A stretch of DNA of 16,238 nt from positions 1-16,238 of the forward strand of contig CAKOPG010000022.1 of assembly GCA_934098745.1 (NCBI GenBank), read 5' to 3'. This document shows positions 13,519-16,238 of the stretch, piece by piece. Below the pieces are notes generated by a model. That model did no database searches. It was not told the DNA's origin and saw only the letters and a list, made by a program, of their open reading frames with translations. The number at the start of each line of letters is the position of its first letter. The stretch's first letter is position 1. This stretch comes from an uncultured Bacilli bacterium (GTDB lineage Bacteria > Bacillota_I > Bacilli_A > RF39 > UBA660). The position numbers were made by a program, and so were the translations under genes.

Positions 13519-13701
13519 TTATTCATCAGCATCCTCTGAATAGTAGTCATCATCTTCTAGTTCTTCTTCTTCAAAGTTAAATGTATCATACTTCTTTTCT
13601 TTTACTAATTCTTTTTGCCAATCTTCTAAATCATTATTATCTTTTTTATTATCATCTTCTGTATCTGCAAATGCTTTTATTAAGTTCCATATTAAACACA
13701 T
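13519..13701 (-). CDS. Small acidic protein, 60 aa
   Basis: The product starts MCLIWNLIKAFADTED, a short amphipathic N-terminus, and then becomes very acidic, ending FEEEELEDDDYYSEDADE. No family was recognised. Support for a real gene: AGGTGG lies seven bases before the ATG, and an extended -10 (TGATATAAT, 13729-13721) sits about 20 bases further up. Poly-acidic small proteins can act as DNA mimics, for example against restriction enzymes, but low complexity alone does not show that. Confidence 0.55.
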   Translation of the reverse strand: MCLIWNLIKAFADTEDDNKKDNNDLEDWQKELVKEKKYDTFNFEEEELEDDDYYSEDADE

Positions 13702-13720
13702 AATCTCACCACCTGAAATT

Positions 13721-13729
13721 ATTATATCA
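13721..13729 (-). promoter_or_regulatory. Extended -10 promoter of the 60-aa gene
   Basis: The minus strand reads TGATATAAT, a perfect -10 with TG at the extended position. No -35 consensus is present. Confidence 0.5.
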
Positions 13730-13790
13730 TAGTTTTTTGTTATATATGACTATACGATTATTTTTCTACTCTTATTTATATAATTATTTC

Positions 13791-13842
13791 TCCATACTAA
13801 AATAATATTAGTATATATCTACTGCTTATATATAATAAGTAT
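13791..13842. repeat. Intergenic repeat, copy B (partner at 7972-8032)
   Basis: It matches copy A over about 50 bases. Here its left part is a near-perfect 21-base palindrome (13794-13814; arms ATACTAA and TTAGTAT), which is degraded in copy A. This looks like an operator or hairpin that has been copied with the neighbouring sequence. Confidence 0.7.
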
Positions 13843-13852
13843 CTTGGATACA

Positions 13853-13916
13853 TTTAATTAAGATAAGTTTACTTAGCTTAATTAAACACTAATAAGACTT
13901 ACATAGTAAGGCTTAT
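13853..13916. repeat. Two consecutive long hairpins in the gene-free stretch 13702-14000
   Basis: The first (13853-13886) has arms TTTAATTAAGATAAG and CTTAGCTTAATTAAA, 14 pairs with one A-G mismatch around a 4-base loop. The second (13892-13916) has arms ATAAGACTTAC and GTAAGGCTTAT around ATA, again with one A-G mismatch. Neither has a T-run, so they are not ordinary terminators. No gene was seen in this stretch. Confidence 0.65.
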
Positions 13917-13951
13917 AGTGGATATAATAAAGATAATATATAGGTATATTA

Positions 13952-13976
13952 AAACTAAGACTTGATATCTTAGTTT
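13952..13976 (-). terminator. Terminator of the metallophosphoesterase gene
   Basis: A perfect 9-bp stem, AAACTAAGA (13952-13960) with TCTTAGTTT (13968-13976), continues into T4 on the minus strand. It lies 25 bases after the stop of the phosphoesterase gene. The plus-strand side is TTATTATTT, so it may work both ways. Confidence 0.75.
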
Positions 13977-14000
13977 ATTATTTAGTTAATGTTAATGTTT

Positions 14001-14780
14001 TTATTTTAAAATCTTTAGTATCATACCCCATGGATTAGATACTAATCTTGTATTATTTATTATTATATCTTCTTCTTTATGATCATGACCATATATCCAT
14101 ACTGGTGATTTATATTCTTTAACTTTTGTATAGTAACAAGAGTTATTACCCCTACTATTACTTTTATTTCTAAATGGTGGTATATGTGTTATTATTAAAT
14201 CTATATTATTTGGTAAGTTATTATACCAAGATATACTATCGTTATGTAGTTTTTGTATTTTATCTTTCTTAGATAATTCTGACAAGATAAATCTAGAATC
14301 ATTCTGCATAGGATAGTTATATAGTTTATCTACTAATGTTACTGGTTTATACCAAAGGGTATCTCCCGCTAATAAGAAGGTATTATAGGTATATAGTCCT
14401 TTGGTATTATTTGTTTTATCTAGTATAATTATATCGTTATTATCTTTAAATATTTCATTTAATCTATATACTTTATTCATACTATTATAGTTATATTCTT
14501 TAGCCATAGGATCGGTATAGATATATTTTATTACTGGTATATAGTATTCATGATTACCTAGGACGAATATTACTTTTTTATAATATTTTGAACATGAATA
14601 TAATAGTTCACTCACTCTATTTATATCTTCATCGATATCTCCCGCTACTACAAGGATATCTCCTTTTACTTGCATACTTATTTTATCTTGAACTAATTTA
14701 TCTATTTTGGTTATGCTTTCTTTTTTACTTATGTAGTGAGTTAAGTGTAAATCAGATACGTAGTCAATGTTTAATTTCAT
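14001..14780 (-). CDS. Calcineurin-like metallophosphoesterase
   Basis: The product has 259 residues with the full metallophosphoesterase metal-binding set: D10-x-H12 (YVSDLHLTHY), GD 47-48 in VVAGDID, GNHE 75-78, H199 in IITHIPPF, and GHDH 231-234. It should be a soluble di-metal hydrolase. The substrate (nucleotide, phosphoprotein or nucleic acid) cannot be told, but the compact fold and GHDH ending resemble small cytosolic phosphoesterases, not the SbcD nuclease. AAAGGA lies eight bases before the ATG. The gene stands alone between a consensus promoter (14807-14835) and a strong terminator, so it is expected to be well expressed. It may be a phage or island accessory gene. Confidence 0.9.
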   Translation of the reverse strand: MKLNIDYVSDLHLTHYISKKESITKIDKLVQDKISMQVKGDILVVAGDIDEDINRVSELLYSCSKYYKKVIFVLGNHEYYIPVIKYIYTDPMAKEYNYNSMNKVYRLNEIFKDNNDIIILDKTNNTKGLYTYNTFLLAGDTLWYKPVTLVDKLYNYPMQNDSRFILSELSKKDKIQKLHNDSISWYNNLPNNIDLIITHIPPFRNKSNSRGNNSCYYTKVKEYKSPVWIYGHDHKEEDIIINNTRLVSNPWGMILKILK

Positions 14781-14806
14781 AGTATTTTTCCTTTCTAGAT
14801 GCCTAT

Positions 14807-14835
14807 ATTATATAGAAAGATGCAAATTATGTCAA
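14807..14835 (-). promoter_or_regulatory. Consensus sigma-A promoter of the metallophosphoesterase gene
   Basis: TTGACA (14835-14830), a 17-base spacer and TATAAT (14812-14807) match consensus at all twelve positions. It is the strongest promoter in the window. Confidence 0.85.
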
Positions 14836-14873
14836 ATAAAAAACCATTGACGCTTTTGCTTGTCAACAGTTTC

Positions 14874-14882
14874 TGTGGATAA
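14874..14882 (-). promoter_or_regulatory. Single perfect DnaA-box sequence
   Basis: The minus strand reads TTATCCACA, the consensus DnaA box. Next to it is an inverted pair TTGAC/GTCAA around a 10-base spacer. Only one box was seen, so this is not evidence of an origin; it may be chance or a regulatory DnaA site. Confidence 0.35.
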
Positions 14883-14937
14883 GTTATTTACGATAGGTAA
14901 TTATCTTATATAATTTGTGCATTTATAAAATTATTTT

Positions 14938-15078
14938 TTAGAAGTTATCATAAAGATTTGTTTCTTTTTTAATTTTATATATTTTTGTTGTTTCTATTTT
15001 ATTTTTAATTAGCCTACCTTCTATTTGAGACATATAAGATGATAAAGTATCATTGTTTAAATATAAAAATCTCTTCAT
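14938..15078 (-). pseudogene. DUF6414-like protein, truncated N-terminal fragment (46 aa)
   Basis: The frame reads MKRFLYLNNDTLSSYMSQIEG, then KIETTKIYKIKKETNLYDNF and TAA. The opening has the (F/Y)LYL-x(2)-DTL-x-SY-x-(S/A)QI-x-(D/E)G signature of the N-terminus of DUF6414 proteins, which are normally several hundred residues long. After about 25 residues the similarity ends and the chain soon stops, so this is a truncated remnant or a 5' fragment joined to other sequence. The ATG lies 14 bases after the antirepressor stop, without a clear ribosome binding site. It may still be translated by readthrough from that gene. Confidence 0.6.
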
Positions 15079-15092
15079 AAATCTAACCAACT

Positions 15093-15944
15093 CTACTTCA
15101 TTTCAATTTTTATTTCATCTTTATATTCATAATTTAATTTATTTTGTTTACTAACTACAGACTCACCTAAATTTCTTTCTATATCTTCTCTCGCCACTTT
15201 TGCTGCATGTCCACCCATTCTTGCAACCTCTTTATTTTGTTCTAAACCTTGTGGTTTATGTTTTTCAGCAAGTCTTTTTGTGGTCTCTTCTGATAAATCA
15301 GTTAATATCACTTCAATGTTATCCATATTATCTCTTAAAGATTCTTTACGAAGGCCTTTATATTGTTTATATTCTTTTGCTGTCATACCAGACCATTCTT
15401 TATAGATTTCATTAGTTAGTATAGCGTATTCTTTACCTTCATTTATACCATTTTCTTGCCAAATATCAGTTAATTCTTTTCTATCTTGAATTCCTTTTAA
15501 TCTTTTAGCAATCCATTTTTCATCATAACCTTTAGCTCGATATATATCTATAGCTCTTTGAGCTGCAAGTGATGGGTCAAATACTTCATCGATTCTTTCA
15601 CTTCCTAATTTAGCTAACCATCCTTTTATTGATTCAACATTTTTACTAGGAATAGATTGAATTATTCTAAACATACCCTCAACATCAACTACATCAGTGT
15701 TATAGTATTTACCATCTGAAGACTTTAATTTCAGTTGGTTACAATTTGTAACCGACTCATTTCCTTCTTTTTTTAATCTGTGTTTTAACACTTTCCAATA
15801 ATTTCTAGGATTATTACTTTCTGATAAAACTCCTACTACATCAACAACACTAATATAATATTTTTCTTTTTCTTTATCCCATACAGTTCTTATTGTTTCG
15901 CTATTAAAAATTTTATTAATTAAATGCATTTTATCCTGATTCAT
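15093..15944 (-). CDS. BRO-N family phage antirepressor-like protein
   Basis: The product has 283 residues. The N-terminal BRO-N domain (about 10-115) shows IFNSETIRTVWDKEKEKYYISVVDVV near its start, then NPRNYWKVLKHRL and later VDVEGMFRIIQSIPS. The middle carries DPSLAAQRAIDIYRAKGYDEKWIAKRL. The C-terminal part (LTNEIYKEWSGMTAKEYKQ, LRDNM, then MGGHAAKVAREDIERNLGE-VVS) is the conserved tail of DinD/BRO-like proteins of phages and mobile elements. Such proteins bind DNA or repressors and take part in prophage switching or the damage response. AGGAGG lies six bases before the ATG. The neighbours are phage-type fragments, so it is probably a prophage remnant gene that is still intact. Confidence 0.82.
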   Translation of the reverse strand: MNQDKMHLINKIFNSETIRTVWDKEKEKYYISVVDVVGVLSESNNPRNYWKVLKHRLKKEGNESVTNCNQLKLKSSDGKYYNTDVVDVEGMFRIIQSIPSKNVESIKGWLAKLGSERIDEVFDPSLAAQRAIDIYRAKGYDEKWIAKRLKGIQDRKELTDIWQENGINEGKEYAILTNEIYKEWSGMTAKEYKQYKGLRKESLRDNMDNIEVILTDLSEETTKRLAEKHKPQGLEQNKEVARMGGHAAKVAREDIERNLGESVVSKQNKLNYEYKDEIKIEMK

Positions 15945-15979
15945 TTATAACCTCCTACTTCTTTTCAAATTTAGATAAT

Positions 15980-16126
15980 TTAATTATATCTTTTAAATTT
16001 CTTACTCCTCTTAAGATATTATAAATCACCATCAACAGCTATAATTTTGCAAGTACATCATTTAAAATCATGAACACATTTAGACTCAATAATGTCTTTG
16101 CACTTCATACATTGTATTTTATTTAC
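15980..16126 (-). pseudogene. Small zinc-ribbon phage-type protein (DUF7695-like), broken
   Basis: The frame reads NKIQCMKCKDIIESKCVHDFK, then TGA (16058-16060), CTCKIIAVDGDL, TAA (16019-16021), YLKRSKKFKRYN and stop. The two C-x2-C or C-x-C pairs, IIESK-x-VHDF and the AVDG-YLRR ending match a family of short zinc-ribbon-like proteins common in phages and mobile elements (DUF7695 by memory). TGA stands where relatives often have Trp (HDFKWC), and TAA replaces a residue before YLKR. No upstream ATG lies in frame at the expected place. The gene is dead. It precedes the antirepressor gene in the same direction. Confidence 0.6.
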
Positions 16127-16156
16127 TATTTTGAGTATAATAATAGTGCAATGTAC

Positions 16157-16185
16157 TTGACTTTTTATGATAGTTATAGTATCAT
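16157..16185 (+). promoter_or_regulatory. Outward promoter with overlapping inverted repeat at the right edge
   Basis: TTGACT (16157-16162), a 17-base spacer and TATCAT (16180-16185) each match 5 of 6 consensus bases. ATGATA (16167-16172) and TATCAT (16180-16185) form a perfect inverted repeat across the spacer and -10, a typical repressor site. Transcription would start near 16192 and leave the window through sequence with small hairpins (GAGA-GAAA-TCTC at 16196-16207). Confidence 0.55.
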
Positions 16186-16238
16186 TGTATTACCGGAGAG
16201 AAATCTCGTCAGGTCGATAGCTCAATGTCGATTTTATT

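Noticed and set aside
13853..13916. CRISPR repeats
   Set aside because: The hairpins are not the same sequence repeated with spacers, and no cas genes are present.
14874..14882. Chromosomal or plasmid replication origin
   Set aside because: Only one DnaA box, no dnaA/rep gene and no iterons are visible.
1231..15944. Use of a variant code with TGA as Trp for the whole window
   Set aside because: About 40 Trp codons in the intact genes are all TGG and none of those genes contains TGA; in TGA-Trp bacteria with this composition TGA would dominate.
16186..16238. tRNA or tracrRNA-like gene at the right edge
   Set aside because: Short hairpins are present but no cloverleaf, no anti-repeat and no Cas gene; the sequence is cut by the window end.

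Overview
The window is very AT-rich DNA from a low-G+C Gram-positive type bacterium (Bacillota, probably a Bacilli or Mollicutes-related lineage). The evidence is the base composition, GGAGG-type ribosome binding sites 5-8 nt before most starts, sigma-A-like promoters, hairpin-plus-T-run terminators and a BceR/BceS-like two-component relic. The standard code fits: the intact genes contain about 40 Trp codons, all TGG, and none has an in-frame TGA. Nearly all genes lie on the minus strand.

Layout. (1) 1-1000: the 3' end of an IS3-family (IS150-like) insertion sequence abuts a truncated BceS-like sensor kinase and a decayed response regulator. (2) 1020-1165: terminators and a possible small structured RNA. 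(3) 1231-7329: a restriction/defence block. It holds a short OLD-family ATPase-TOPRIM nuclease; a translationally coupled pair of a DGQHR-domain protein and an HNH nuclease, whose promoter overlaps three AGATCT palindromes; and a type IIS restriction-modification pair (AlwI/BspD6I-family endonuclease plus D12-class adenine methyltransferase). (4) 7476-7799: a 107-aa unknown gene divergent from the methyltransferase. (5) 7970-12844: a STAND NTPase with an N-terminal nuclease-like domain and a small membrane protein, flanked by two direct copies of the 3' end of a broken DUF2726-like nuclease gene. (6) 12845-14780: a cysteine-rich surface protein with three GCTD-DDGSC repeats behind a leader terminator, a 60-aa acidic protein, a chain of hairpins and a metallophosphoesterase with a consensus promoter. 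(7) 14938-16238: phage-like debris, comprising a DUF6414 fragment, an intact BRO-N antirepressor-like gene, a dead zinc-ribbon gene and an outward promoter with an overlapping inverted repeat.

Taken together this is an accessory defence island built from several units with their own promoters and terminators, bordered by decaying chromosomal and phage genes. The R-M pair is confidently assigned. The OLD protein and the STAND protein belong to families known for anti-phage defence. The DGQHR+HNH pair, with its multi-palindrome promoter, is the best candidate for a poorly described system: no phosphorothioation (dnd/ssp) genes accompany it here. No CRISPR array, tRNA or rRNA was seen.
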